A stretch of 64,000 bases of DNA, taken from assembly GCF_030409845.1 (NCBI RefSeq), contig NZ_JAUFQQ010000005.1:434001-498000 (forward strand), read 5' to 3'. Both the position numbers and the translations under genes were made by a program. Source of the stretch: Flavobacterium branchiarum (GTDB taxonomy: Bacteria; Bacteroidota; Bacteroidia; Flavobacteriales; Flavobacteriaceae). The notes below the pieces were generated by a model. The model ran no database searches and was not told the origin of the DNA. It was given only the letters and a program-made list of their open reading frames with translations. Below are positions 43,952-52,312 of this stretch, piece by piece (position 1 is the stretch's first letter; each line of letters starts with the position of its first letter).

Positions 43952-44550
43952 TTTTCTATAATTTTCAACAGTTTCTCTCTGTTTTTTGCCTCTTTTACAA
44001 ATTTTGGTAAACGAGCCACTAAACTAGAACTGTAATTTGCTTTTGAATTTCGCTCTCGCAAATCTGCTCCAATGTATCGCTCTAAATACGCTATATGCTC
44101 TTGATTGTAAGCCCAAAATAGTTCTCCATCTACTTCTTTTTGAAACCAAAGTGGCAAATCATATCTTGTATCTCTAACCAAGCCATCATTTAAAGCAACA
44201 CGCTGTAAAACCTTTTTTATTTTTGGTTTCCACTCTTCCTGAAAATTACAATGAGGACATTTTGCTCGGTATTTTTCAGGACATTCTTTCAAGGGTTGCG
44301 ATTCAAATTCGTATTTTTCAAAACAATGATTGCAATAGACTTTTCCATAAGCGATGTATTGGTAAACTGGCTCTTTAAGTTTATAAAAACAACATTTGCA
44401 TTCAAAAATTTCTGTATAACAGCGACCGCATTCACAGTCGATTTTCTTCTCTCTTTTAACAGTGGATTTAGAATCACATTTTGGACATTTTACAAAAACA
44501 TCGTTGGAAAAATTCCCTAAAAATTTATTTTCATCTTGAAATCGTTTCAT
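43939..44550 (-). CDS. Cysteine-rich zinc-ribbon protein in the RtcB/PrfH operon
   Basis: 203 residues with 13 cysteines in the first 101: CPKC (22-25), CECGRC (39-44), CKCC (51-54), CNHC (73-76), Cys90 and CPHC (98-101). This is enough for three zinc knuckles or ribbons. The second half, [28 protein letters not shown] and [14 protein letters not shown], then a Lys-rich C-terminal helix, is a conserved-looking but unnamed domain. It starts 18 nt after rtcB and overlaps prfH by 13 nt, so it is translated with both. Likely an RNA- or ribosome-binding accessory; that is inference from zinc ribbons and context. Confidence 0.85.
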   Translation of the reverse strand: MKRFQDENKFLGNFSNDVFVKCPKCDSKSTVKREKKIDCECGRCYTEIFECKCCFYKLKEPVYQYIAYGKVYCNHCFEKYEFESQPLKECPEKYRAKCPHCNFQEEWKPKIKKVLQRVALNDGLVRDTRYDLPLWFQKEVDGELFWAYNQEHIAYLERYIGADLRERNSKANYSSSLVARLPKFVKEAKNREKLLKIIEKWKK

Positions 44551-44568
44551 CTTTTCTAATTTTTAAAA

Positions 44569-45960
44569 TTATCTGTCCATTCGAACAATCTTTGGTGTAA
44601 ATGTTCCTAAAACATCAACCAATTCTGTTTGATTAGCCATTACTTTATTAATATCCTTATACGCCATTGGAGCTTCGTCAATATTTCCTCCAATCAAACT
44701 CACCTCGTTTGCTTTCAAGACTTTATTTATCTCACTTTGCGTAAACGATTCTTTGCATTTTCTACGAGAAAAAAGTCTACCTGCGCCATGAGAAGCTGAG
44801 TTTAAACTGGCTGGATTTCCTTTTCCTTGAACAATAAATCCAGGTGCAGTCATTGAACCCGGAATAATTCCAAGCTCGCCTACATTTGCAGGAGTTGCTC
44901 CTTTACGATGCACAATTGCTTCCTTGCCATTTACCATTTCTTTCCAAGCAAAATTGTGGTGATTTTCGATTGTTACTACCACACGTTTACCAATTGCTTT
45001 CGCTATTCGACGATGGATATCATCATGACACGCTTTGGCATAATCACCTGTTAAATTCATAGCCAACCAATATTCCTGTCCGTCATGGGTATTTAAATCC
45101 AACCAAGCCAAATGTTGTACATTTTTTGGCAAGGGACATTGTTTAGTCGCCAAATAGGTATAATGTTTAGCGATGTTTGCTCCCAATCCTCTTGATCCAC
45201 TATGCGAAAGCACCGCAAAATACTCACCTACACCTATCTTCCATTCATTAAGTGGATCTGTAATTTTGGCAATTCCGAACTCTACAAAATGATTTCCTCC
45301 TCCCGATGTTCCAAGCTGTTTATACGCTTTACTCAATAGTTTTTTTAAAAGCGGAATGTCTTGAAACTCGCTTCGGCTAAACAATTCATGATCTGCTTTT
45401 ATTGCATGCGTTTCATACATTCCAAATTTCGTATGGTCTTTTAAAATCGCTTGCAATTGATGGTCTTTTCCTTTAAAAAAAGAAGCTGGAATATCAAAAA
45501 TTGACAAACTCATTCGGCAACCAATATCAACGCCTACTCCGTAAGGAATCACGGCATTATCTGTAGCCAGCACACCACCTATTGGTAATCCGTAACCAGA
45601 ATGTGCATCGGGCATTAAAGCACCTGCTATCGAAATTGGCAATTTTAAAGCATCGTACAACTGATATTTTGCTTGCTCATCGATTTCATTTTCTCCGAAT
45701 ATCGAAAATGGTGCGCGCGTATTATTTAACTGATGCATTCTTACTTGTACTGGATTTACTAATCCTTCGGCAACTTTACCCCAAGTACCATGTCCTGTGA
45801 ATTTTTCAGGGAATAGTAAAACTTCTTTGGCTTCGGTTAATATGCTCTCTTTCTTTTCTCGTTTTCTGTATCTGTTTATTTGCCCCAAGGCAATATTGAT
45901 ACTATTATTTTTTGGAAAGCCTATTTTAATCAGGTCCTTTCCGGATAATTTATTTCCCAT
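44569..45960 (-). CDS. RtcB-family RNA ligase (PrfH-associated paralogue)
   Basis: 463 residues. The RtcB fold residues are intact: MPDAHSGYGLPIGGV and GVDIGCRMSLS (metal Asp and Cys), GTSGGGNHFVEFG (metal His), LSHSGSRGLGANIAKHYT, ENHHNFAW, and the guanylylation site SASHGAGRLFSRRKCKE with the His that forms the GMP adduct. RtcB joins a 2',3'-cyclic-phosphate or 3'-phosphate RNA end to a 5'-OH end using GTP and Mn2+. Pairing with prfH marks this as the rRNA-repair type (often called RtcB2) rather than the archease-linked one; no archease is present. Its ATG overlaps the previous stop (TAATG). Confidence 0.94.
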   Translation of the reverse strand: MGNKLSGKDLIKIGFPKNNSINIALGQINRYRKREKKESILTEAKEVLLFPEKFTGHGTWGKVAEGLVNPVQVRMHQLNNTRAPFSIFGENEIDEQAKYQLYDALKLPISIAGALMPDAHSGYGLPIGGVLATDNAVIPYGVGVDIGCRMSLSIFDIPASFFKGKDHQLQAILKDHTKFGMYETHAIKADHELFSRSEFQDIPLLKKLLSKAYKQLGTSGGGNHFVEFGIAKITDPLNEWKIGVGEYFAVLSHSGSRGLGANIAKHYTYLATKQCPLPKNVQHLAWLDLNTHDGQEYWLAMNLTGDYAKACHDDIHRRIAKAIGKRVVVTIENHHNFAWKEMVNGKEAIVHRKGATPANVGELGIIPGSMTAPGFIVQGKGNPASLNSASHGAGRLFSRRKCKESFTQSEINKVLKANEVSLIGGNIDEAPMAYKDINKVMANQTELVDVLGTFTPKIVRMDR

Positions 45961-46703
45961 TAGGTATATTTTTCTTCTAAATACGCTTCATAAAGCGCAT
46001 TTAGATTTTTACTTTTTATTTGATTACTGTATTTTAGCTTATGTAAGCTGTTATAATAATCACTATCTCTATTACCAGTTTTATAAATTTTATATCCTAA
46101 GCACTGGTTTTCAATGTAATTTTCTATTAGCCTTAATTCACTCTCAAGAACTGTATCTACAGCCTTTTTATGTGTAATTATGTTGGGCTCAATTTTAAAC
46201 ACAAACCTCCATGGCTCATTGAATTTGTAATAGGTCTTAAAACACTGGTATCTGCCAGACCATTTTTCGGCTAGTGTAAAAAAGGATTTTTCTTTATCAG
46301 TAAATTCGAATTTGTTTTTATTCCAGTCACTAATAGTAACATTACTAACAAATTGCTCCCTCAGATTATCCGATTTTTTTCCAAATCTTTTCTTTCGACT
46401 CGTAAATGTTTTTTTATCAGAAAACTGAAATGTGTTTATTTTATCTAATAAATTCACAAAAAACAACGCATCCTCTGAGCGTAAAATATCGTTTCGAACT
46501 ACAAAAAAACGACCCCAGCCTTTTTGATAGGGCTCTTTTAATTCTATTAGTGGCAAATTTTTGATTGCCAAATTAATTGAATGTCTTTGTTTTGATAATT
46601 GAATGAGATATTTCTCGAAATCCTCTTTAACTACGCTTTTTTTGTGTCTTTTTTTCTTTAAGCGACTACATTGGATGTAATCATCTAAAAGATAATTGTC
46701 CAT
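45960..46703 (-). CDS. Basic protein of unknown family heading the RtcB/PrfH operon
   Basis: 247 residues, strongly basic (KKKRHKKSVVKEDF near the start, SRKKRFGKKSDNLREQ in the middle). Recognisable blocks are ELKEPYQKGWGRFFVVRND, FVNLLDKINTFQFSDKKTF, EKWSGRYQCFKTYYKFNEPWRFVFKIEPN and LIENYIENQCLGYKIYKTG. There is no signal peptide, membrane segment or motif I know. It overlaps rtcB by one base (TAATG), the tightest coupling in the operon, so a role tied to the ligase is likely. The charge suggests RNA or ribosome binding. Confidence 0.82.
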   Translation of the reverse strand: MDNYLLDDYIQCSRLKKKRHKKSVVKEDFEKYLIQLSKQRHSINLAIKNLPLIELKEPYQKGWGRFFVVRNDILRSEDALFFVNLLDKINTFQFSDKKTFTSRKKRFGKKSDNLREQFVSNVTISDWNKNKFEFTDKEKSFFTLAEKWSGRYQCFKTYYKFNEPWRFVFKIEPNIITHKKAVDTVLESELRLIENYIENQCLGYKIYKTGNRDSDYYNSLHKLKYSNQIKSKNLNALYEAYLEEKYT

Positions 46704-46825
46704 TTAAAAAAAATTTAAATTATAGTTTCCCTGCCAAGCATTAGAAAATACAAGGCAAAAGCATTTTATCTCAAATAGATAAATTGAGTTCGGGGTATCG
46801 GGAATTTTTTGAAGTGTCTAGAATA

Positions 46826-46858
46826 AAAAAAGCCCGAAAGTTAATTTCCTTCGGGCTT
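46826..46858 (-). terminator. Intrinsic terminator facing left, behind the 28-codon ORF
   Basis: AAGCCCGAA (46830-46838) and TTCGGGCTT (46850-46858) form a 9-bp stem, with T7 on the minus-strand side. It lies upstream of the RtcB operon's first gene and cannot serve it, so it must end a transcript from 46860-47000. Confidence 0.85.
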
Positions 46859-46882
46859 ATTCATATATCTAAAATTGATTTG

Positions 46883-46969
46883 CTATGATTGCGAAAAGCC
46901 ACGAAGACACATAACAACAGAATCTAATCCTGATGCGATGTTTTGAGAGGTAAAGTTTAATACAAACAT
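46883..46969 (-). CDS. 28-residue ORF or structured RNA upstream of the RtcB/PrfH operon
   Basis: ATG 46969 to TAG 46883 encodes MFVLNFTSQNIASGLDSVVM followed by CLRGFSQS. The transcript has its own terminator at 46826-46858. ACGAAGACA just before the ATG (minus strand, 46978-46970) can pair perfectly with TGTCTTCGT inside the ORF (46909-46901), which would hide the start region. Both a small protein and a non-coding RNA are possible. The peptide reads like a real sequence but I recognise no family. The rest of the gap (46704-46825, 46970-47196) holds only a bshC promoter-like stretch and nothing else I can name. Confidence 0.45.
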   Translation of the reverse strand: MFVLNFTSQNIASGLDSVVMCLRGFSQS

Positions 46970-47196
46970 TGTCTTCGTTTATTAATTGGTTAATGATTTA
47001 TTTCTGATGCAAATTTTGTGAATTATTTTTCAAATAAACAAATTTAAAAACAAGTATTTTCTTATTTTAACACTAACTAATTAATTTTCAGTAAATTAAT
47101 ATTAAATTTAAAAATCAAATCATAAGCAATCGTTAAATCCCTTTTAAACTATAAATTTTGATTAAATTTACAGCTATCAAAAATAAACCAATACTT

Positions 47197-48786
47197 ATGC
47201 CAAACGACTGTATCAGCTACCAAAACTCAGGATATTTCTCAACATTGATACACGATTATTTAGAGCAAAAATCGGATTTAAAACCGCTATATAATAATTT
47301 TCCAACGCTGGAAAACTTTGAAAAACAAATCATTGAAAAACAACAAAATTTTGATGATAACAATCGAATTCCTTTAGTTTCTGTTTTAAAAGAACAATAT
47401 GCTACGATTGAACTCTCAGATTCAACTAAGCAAAATATAGAGGCTTTAGCGCTCTCAAATACGTTTACAGTTACAACTGGGCATCAATTAAATTTATTCA
47501 GTGGTCCACTATATTTCTTGTATAAAATTATTTCTACAATTAATCTTACCAACGAATTAAAGGCAAAATACCCTACTTATAACTTTGTTCCCGTTTACTG
47601 GATGGCAACTGAAGACCATGATTTTGAAGAAATTAATTATTTCAATTTTAAAGGTAAAAAATTCAGATGGAATGCAGAAAGTACAGGACCTGTAGGTAGA
47701 TTATCAACTAAAGGTCTAGACGATGTTTTTGATATCTATGCTTTAGAATTGGGTTCTAGTACCAATGCCACTGTTTTGAAAAAATTATTTAAAGAAGCCT
47801 ATTTACAACACGATAATTTAGCTGATGCAACACGTTATCTAGCTAATAATTTATTTGCTTCTCAAGGTTTAGTAATCTTAGATGCGGATAATGCAGATTT
47901 AAAACGTGCCTTTATTCCTTATATAAAAGAAGAACTAGAATCTGAATCTTCTTATAAAGCAGTTCAAGAAACTATTGAGAAACTCAAAGATTATACAGTT
48001 CAAGTAAATCCACGTGAGATTAATTTATTTTATATCGAAGATAATCTACGCGAACGCATCATTTTTGAAAATGGTAAATACATAGTAAATAATACTCGAA
48101 TAGAATTCTCAAGTCAAGAAATCTTCGATTTAGTAGAAACCAATCCCGAAAAATTCAGTCCAAACGTGATTATGCGTCCACTATATCAGGAAATTATTCT
48201 GCCTAACTTGTGCTATATTGGTGGAGGCGGAGAAATCGCTTATTGGCTAGAATTAAAATCTTTTTTTGATACTGTAAAGATTACTTTTCCGATGCTTTTA
48301 ATTAGAAATTCAGTTCTTTTAGCAACAGAAAAACAAGTTAAAAAAGCAGATCAATTGAATTTATCATGGAGCGATTTATTCTCTAAACAAGAACATTTAA
48401 TCAATAAAAGCACCCGAGAACTATCACCGTTTTCAATTGATTTAACACCTCAAAAAGAGATTCTACAGAAGCAATTCGAATATCTTTATGAATTAGCAAA
48501 TCAAACTGATAAGTCATTTACTGGGGCTGTAAAAGCACAAGAAGTAAAACAATTGAAAGGATTAGAAAACCTTGAAAAACGATTACTGAAAGCTCAAAAA
48601 AGAAAACTAAATGATATTTTACAACGTATTACTGACTTGCAAAATGAACTGTTTCCTAATAAAAGCTTACAGGAACGTCAAGCCAATTTCTCAGAGTTTT
48701 ATTTAGAAAAAGGAGAAAGATTAATTCCTCTTTTGATTCAAGATTTAAAACCGTTAGAATCTAATTTTAATATCATAACAATATAA
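47197..48786 (+). CDS. bshC: Bacillithiol biosynthesis cysteine-adding enzyme
   Basis: 529 residues from ATG 47197 (MPNDCISYQNSGYFSTLIHDYL); a TTG at 47158 lies in the promoter-like TATAAATTTTG and was rejected. BshC signatures: TVTTGHQLNLFSGPLYFLYKI (HxxN-type nucleotide site), VPVYWMATEDHDFEEINYF (ATEDHD), RPLYQEIILPNLCYIGGGGEIAYWLELK. It adds cysteine to glucosaminyl-malate, the last step of bacillithiol synthesis. A C-terminal coiled coil (about 430-510, ELANQTDKSFTGAVKAQEVK and following) is normal for the family. bshA and bshB are not in this window. Confidence 0.95.
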   Translation: MPNDCISYQNSGYFSTLIHDYLEQKSDLKPLYNNFPTLENFEKQIIEKQQNFDDNNRIPLVSVLKEQYATIELSDSTKQNIEALALSNTFTVTTGHQLNLFSGPLYFLYKIISTINLTNELKAKYPTYNFVPVYWMATEDHDFEEINYFNFKGKKFRWNAESTGPVGRLSTKGLDDVFDIYALELGSSTNATVLKKLFKEAYLQHDNLADATRYLANNLFASQGLVILDADNADLKRAFIPYIKEELESESSYKAVQETIEKLKDYTVQVNPREINLFYIEDNLRERIIFENGKYIVNNTRIEFSSQEIFDLVETNPEKFSPNVIMRPLYQEIILPNLCYIGGGGEIAYWLELKSFFDTVKITFPMLLIRNSVLLATEKQVKKADQLNLSWSDLFSKQEHLINKSTRELSPFSIDLTPQKEILQKQFEYLYELANQTDKSFTGAVKAQEVKQLKGLENLEKRLLKAQKRKLNDILQRITDLQNELFPNKSLQERQANFSEFYLEKGERLIPLLIQDLKPLESNFNIITI

Positions 48787-48791
48787 AAAAC

Positions 48792-48814
48792 AGTTGCTCC
48801 TTTAAGGAGCAACT
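48792..48814 (+). terminator. Hairpin after bshC
   Basis: AGTTGCTCCTT (48792-48802) pairs with AAGGAGCAACT (48804-48814). The plus-strand T run is missing (AACTTAAATC), so it may act as a 3' end-stabilising hairpin or a weak terminator. Confidence 0.6.
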
Positions 48815-48930
48815 TAAATCAATAAAGTAATAATCAATAAGAAAATAAATAACCGCTTGCTTCTTAGATTATTATCCCTAAACCAAATTATTAATTTTTA
48901 AAACAAAAACTAACCTATTACCAAAACATC

Positions 48931-50202
48931 ATGACCAAAGAGCGCTTGATTTCACTAGATGTCTTCAGAGGATTAACTATTTTATTAATGACAATCGTCA
49001 ATAATCCAGGAAGCTGGAGCGCAATTTATCCTCCACTACAACATTCAGAATGGCACGGCTGTACACCAACCGATTTGGTTTTTCCTTTTTTTATTTTCAT
49101 TATGGGAGTTGCTGTTTCATTTGCAATGCCCAATAAGACGTTTGACAGCACAACTTTTAATAAAATATTAGTTCGGTCATTAAGGATGTTTTGTTTAGGA
49201 ATCTTCTTTAATTTTTTTGCCAAGATTCAACTTTTCGGACTCGAAGGAATTCCATTGCTTATTGGTCGATTAATCATAACTATTGCAGTAGGATATGCAT
49301 TAATGGGTAATTTTAGTGCTAAAGTAAAAAATATTCTAGCCTTTTCTATTCTGTTTATTTATCTCTTTTTAGCTTATAGCGGTATCGAAGCTTATCAGGA
49401 CGTACGATTACCTGGAGTACTTCAGCGCATTGCAGTTGTCTATTTTGTAGTATCCCTTTTATATTTAAAATCAAATCAGAAAACTCAACTACTAGTTGCT
49501 TCTATCTTGTTATTAGGATATTGGGCTGTAATGGCTTTAGTTCCAGTTCCAGGATTTGGAGAAGCTAATTTTGACAAAGGAACTAATCTAGCGTCATGGA
49601 TCGATAGCATTTTATTAAAAGGACATATGTATCGCGGAACTATAACTTGGGATCCAGAAGGGATTTTAAGTACCATTCCATCAATTGCAACAGGAATTAT
49701 TGGTTTACTTATTGGTCAATTATTACACCGCTCTATACCTAAAATAGAGATTGCTAAAAAAATGGCAATTGCAGGTATCCTTTTAATCATCGTTGCTCAA
49801 ATTTGGAGTATTGTTTTCCCAATTAACAAATCACTATGGACAAGTACCTACGTTTTATATACAGCAGGATTAGCTACTACTTGCCTTGCTATTTTATATT
49901 ATCTTATTGATATTATGAACCTGAAAAAGGGAATTAAATTATTCTTGATTTGGGGAGTAAACCCAATGATAGTCTTTTTCTTTTCTCAGATAATCCCACA
50001 AGGACTGGTAATGATTGAATTTAAAAATCCGCATAATCCTGAGCAACAAATCAATCTTTTAGATTATTTATATAATTTTGGAATTGCTCCTTTTTTCAGT
50101 AATCCAATGACAGCTTCATTGGCTGGCGCGCTTACCTACGTTGGAATTTGGACGTTTATTCTGTGGATTTTCTACAAGAACAAACTTATTTTTAAGGTTT
50201 AA
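48931..50202 (+). CDS. NagX-like (DUF5009/HGSNAT-type) membrane acyltransferase
   Basis: 423 residues and about ten to eleven membrane helices. The start MTKERLISLDVFRGLTILLM, then CTPTDLVFPFFIFIMGVAVSFAM, are the signature of heparan-alpha-glucosaminide N-acetyltransferase-like proteins. RLPGVLQRIAVVYFV and WDPEGILSTIPSIATGIIG follow in their usual places. Family members transfer acetyl groups across the membrane to amino sugars such as glucosamine. In Bacteroidota they often sit with chitin or glycan-use genes, but not here. It differs clearly from the related gene at 61015-62205. Confidence 0.88.
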   Translation: MTKERLISLDVFRGLTILLMTIVNNPGSWSAIYPPLQHSEWHGCTPTDLVFPFFIFIMGVAVSFAMPNKTFDSTTFNKILVRSLRMFCLGIFFNFFAKIQLFGLEGIPLLIGRLIITIAVGYALMGNFSAKVKNILAFSILFIYLFLAYSGIEAYQDVRLPGVLQRIAVVYFVVSLLYLKSNQKTQLLVASILLLGYWAVMALVPVPGFGEANFDKGTNLASWIDSILLKGHMYRGTITWDPEGILSTIPSIATGIIGLLIGQLLHRSIPKIEIAKKMAIAGILLIIVAQIWSIVFPINKSLWTSTYVLYTAGLATTCLAILYYLIDIMNLKKGIKLFLIWGVNPMIVFFFSQIIPQGLVMIEFKNPHNPEQQINLLDYLYNFGIAPFFSNPMTASLAGALTYVGIWTFILWIFYKNKLIFKV

Positions 50203-50290
50203 AAATTTTTCCAAATCATATTAATTATCATAAAGATAGCCTCTGTAGTTTTAATTGTGAATTTATTAAATTCAATTCATAAAAAAAGCC

Positions 50291-50298
50291 TATTTTTG
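50291..50298 (+). promoter_or_regulatory. -7 promoter box (TATTTTTG) of ndk
   Basis: A perfect TAnnTTTG, with transcription expected from about 50302 and a leader of about 20 A-rich nt before ATG 50322. Confidence 0.65.
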
Positions 50299-50321
50299 CA
50301 CAAAATTTAATAAAAACAAAA

Positions 50322-50741
50322 ATGGCAACAAATAGAACTTTTACAATGATTAAGCCAGATGCTGTTCAAAACGGACACATCGGAAATATCTTAGCAATGA
50401 TTACTAATGGAGGATTTAAAATCGTTTCATTGAAATTAACTCAATTGACTGTAGCTGATGCTAAAGCATTTTACTCAGTTCACTCAGAAAGACCTTTCTA
50501 CGGAGAATTAGTAGAATTCATGTCTCGTGGACCAATTGTTGCTGCAATTTTAGAAAAAGACAACGCTGTTGAAGATTTCAGAACTTTAATCGGAGCTACA
50601 AACCCTGCTGAAGCTGCTGAAGGAACAATTCGTAAAGCATACGCAACTTCTATCGGAGAAAATGCAGTTCACGGTTCTGATAGCGACGAAAATGCTGCTA
50701 TCGAAGGTGCATTCCATTTTGCTGGAAGAGAGCAATTCTAA
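50322..50741 (+). CDS. ndk: Nucleoside diphosphate kinase
   Basis: 139 residues, the standard length. Motifs: [17 protein letters not shown] at the start, [44 protein letters not shown], and the active-site [12 protein letters not shown] with the phospho-histidine. It transfers the gamma-phosphate of ATP to nucleoside diphosphates to balance NTP and dNTP pools. It has its own promoter box and a strong terminator. The codon usage looks more biased toward preferred codons than its neighbours, as expected for a highly expressed gene. Confidence 0.98.
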   Translation: MATNRTFTMIKPDAVQNGHIGNILAMITNGGFKIVSLKLTQLTVADAKAFYSVHSERPFYGELVEFMSRGPIVAAILEKDNAVEDFRTLIGATNPAEAAEGTIRKAYATSIGENAVHGSDSDENAAIEGAFHFAGREQF

Positions 50742-50751
50742 TTAGACTAGC

Positions 50752-51060
50752 TTAGATTGTTAGATAGTTAGACTATTAGATAGTTAGACTATTAGATAGT
50801 TAGATTTTTAGAATACTAGATTTCTTAGACTAAAAAACAAAACCCGCTTCAATGAAGCGGGTTTTGTTTTTTATATAGTATCTCAATAATCTTTTATTAA
50901 ATCTAAGACATCTAAGTCAGTCTAAGAAAGTCTAACAATCTAAGTAGCCTAATAATCCATTTACTCATTAAATCTAAGATATCTAAGCCAGTCTAAAAAT
51001 CTAACTATCTAACATATCTAGTAGTCTAAGCTAGTCTAAAAATCTAATAATCTAAGAAGT
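50752..51060. repeat. TTAGA-word arrays flanking the ndk terminator
   Basis: Left of the terminator, words of the type TTAGATAGTTAGACTA recur (about 50752-50830). Right of it, the reverse complements (CTAAGTCAGTCTAAGAAAGT, TCTAACTATCTAACATATCT) continue to the DUF721 stop. The arms are imperfect inverted repeats with the terminator near the middle. No gene or promoter is seen here. Confidence 0.8.
50836..50872 (+). terminator. Intrinsic terminator after ndk
   Basis: CAAAACCCGCTTC (50838-50850) and GAAGCGGGTTTTG (50854-50866) form a 13-bp stem, extendable by AA/TT, with a 3-nt loop and A/T runs on both sides. It can also serve the convergent DUF721 gene. Confidence 0.92.
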
Positions 51061-51357
51061 CTACCTTAAAACCACATCACGAACAACATCTCTACGTAAT
51101 TCTTCGTTGATCATTGTAATAATCTTAGATTTTCCATGAGTAAGCTCTTCTCGTAAAACAGAAGATGTAAGCTCAACATAAAGCGTACTTCCTTTCAAAA
51201 TAACGTTTCTGGTGTAACTATTCACTCCATTTCCCATCAATTGTCTCCATGCATCCTTTACATCAATTTCATCCATTCCATACTGAAGTCTATTTACCTC
51301 AATAATTTTTTGTAAAATATCCCCAACGGAACTCTGATTATTTAGTCTTTTCGCCAT
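51061..51357 (-). CDS. DUF721 (DciA-like) protein
   Basis: 98 residues. The pattern MAKRLNNQSSVGDILQKIIEV, DAWRQLMGNGVNSYTRNVILKG, TLYVELTSSVLREELTHGKSKII is the DUF721 core. DciA, the best-studied relative, loads the replicative helicase DnaB in bacteria without DnaC; this short form contains only the KH-like core. Its start overlaps the end of the lipoprotein gene by 20 nt, so the two are coupled in translation, although a shared function is not evident. Confidence 0.85.
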   Translation of the reverse strand: MAKRLNNQSSVGDILQKIIEVNRLQYGMDEIDVKDAWRQLMGNGVNSYTRNVILKGSTLYVELTSSVLREELTHGKSKIITMINEELRRDVVRDVVLR

Positions 51358-51781
51358 TCTCTATGATATTTATTGGTCCTGCTTTTTTGTAATGATATTC
51401 TTTTTTCTCGGCGTTCAGCAATACCAACTCTCCGTCAGTTAAAGCAATTAACTCCTCACTCCATTTCATATAAGGTGTCGAATAATCTAAAAAGGCTTTA
51501 CCATCTTTAAATCTAACCTTAACCTCTTCATGCAAATCATTTGTTACAAAAGTCCCATCTAATTGTGGCATTACTTTTTGGCGAGTTCCAGTATTATCGG
51601 CTCCAATCATAAAATAATCAAAGCTCTCATTCATTCCGTAATCTTTATCCTCTCCCTCATCAAAAGTAACTTTTTCAATTTCCCAATATCCATTTAATTT
51701 GGCAATATCAGCGGGTTCAATTTTCTGTTGACAAGAGACAAACAAAAGCGAAACAAATAAAATTTTAAATACGTTTTTCAT
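51338..51781 (-). CDS. Lipocalin-like lipoprotein
   Basis: 147 residues with a type II signal peptide (MKNVFKILFVSLLFVSC, lipobox VSC at about residue 17). The mature part LNGYWEIEKVTFDEGEDKDYG, FDYFMIGADNTGTRQKVMP, VKVRFKDGKAFLDYSTPYMKWSEE and ELVLLNAEKKEYHYKKA is an all-beta fold resembling the lipocalin_4/lipocalin-like domains common in Bacteroidota. Ligand unknown. It overlaps the DUF721 gene by 20 nt and lies downstream of a REP-like element. Confidence 0.82.
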   Translation of the reverse strand: MKNVFKILFVSLLFVSCQQKIEPADIAKLNGYWEIEKVTFDEGEDKDYGMNESFDYFMIGADNTGTRQKVMPQLDGTFVTNDLHEEVKVRFKDGKAFLDYSTPYMKWSEELIALTDGELVLLNAEKKEYHYKKAGPINIIENGEKTK

Positions 51782-51800
51782 TATAATTTATTTTTTTGAG

Positions 51801-51890
51801 AAGCTATTACCTGCTATTCGCTATATCTTTTTTGTAAAATCCTTCCTTTGTCAGGATGGTACAATAAAGGATGTCGCTTCTATCAGGGCT
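51801..51890 (-). repeat. REP-like palindromic intergenic element, copy B
   Basis: On the minus strand it starts AGCCCTGATAGAAGCGACAT and ends GAATAGCAGGTAATAGCTT. Middle words ATCCTTTATTGT and ATCCTGACA...AGGAAGGAT match copy A (20977-21070) in the same order. The remaining gap 51891-52134 holds the terminator at 52017-52055 and nothing else. Confidence 0.7.
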
Positions 51891-52016
51891 AAAGCTTCAC
51901 GGTAATTATGGATGTTTTTTATCAATTACAAAGTTAACCTTATAAAATTGATAACGAAGAAAAAAAAGCCAAAACCCTATAAACTATTCGATTAATTCGG
52001 ACTTATCCGTAAAAGC

Positions 52017-52055
52017 AAAAAACCAAAGAATACGATACGTTTTCCTTGGTTTTTT
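52017..52055 (-). terminator. Terminator after the ftsY operon
   Basis: AAAAAACCAA (52017-52026) and TTGGTTTTTT (52046-52055) form a 10-bp stem, with inner pairing around a mismatch. It lies 80 nt past the small membrane protein gene. Confidence 0.7.
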
Positions 52056-52134
52056 TTATATATTAAACACAGCTTATCCTAATAACGAAAAGCTTTATAT
52101 TATAAAACGATATTAGAAATAGCTGTTTATTAAA

Positions 52135-52305
52135 TTATCTTTTTGTTTGAATCCTTCTAAGAAGCCCAAGAAGGAATAAAATCACACCTATTACTAATAA
52201 AATGTAATATACGGTTAGATTTTGCTCTCTAAAAATATTAGACAATACAAAAGAAAGAATGCTACCAAAATAAAAATAGATTGGAGGAATAGTATTAAAA
52301 CTCAT
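52135..52305 (-). CDS. 56-residue two-helix membrane protein behind ftsY
   Basis: From ATG 52305 to TAA 52135. The peptide is MSFNTIPPIYFYFGSILSFV (first hydrophobic segment, about 9-22), SNIFREQNLTVYY, then ILLVIGVILFLLGLLRR (second segment, about 33-49) and IQTKR. It starts 7 nt after the ftsY stop, so it is almost certainly cotranslated. Positive residues at the end predict both termini in the cytoplasm. Function unknown; its position behind the signal-recognition receptor gene hints at a membrane-insertion role, which is speculation. Confidence 0.75.
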   Translation of the reverse strand: MSFNTIPPIYFYFGSILSFVLSNIFREQNLTVYYILLVIGVILFLLGLLRRIQTKR

Positions 52306-52312
52306 CTTGAAA

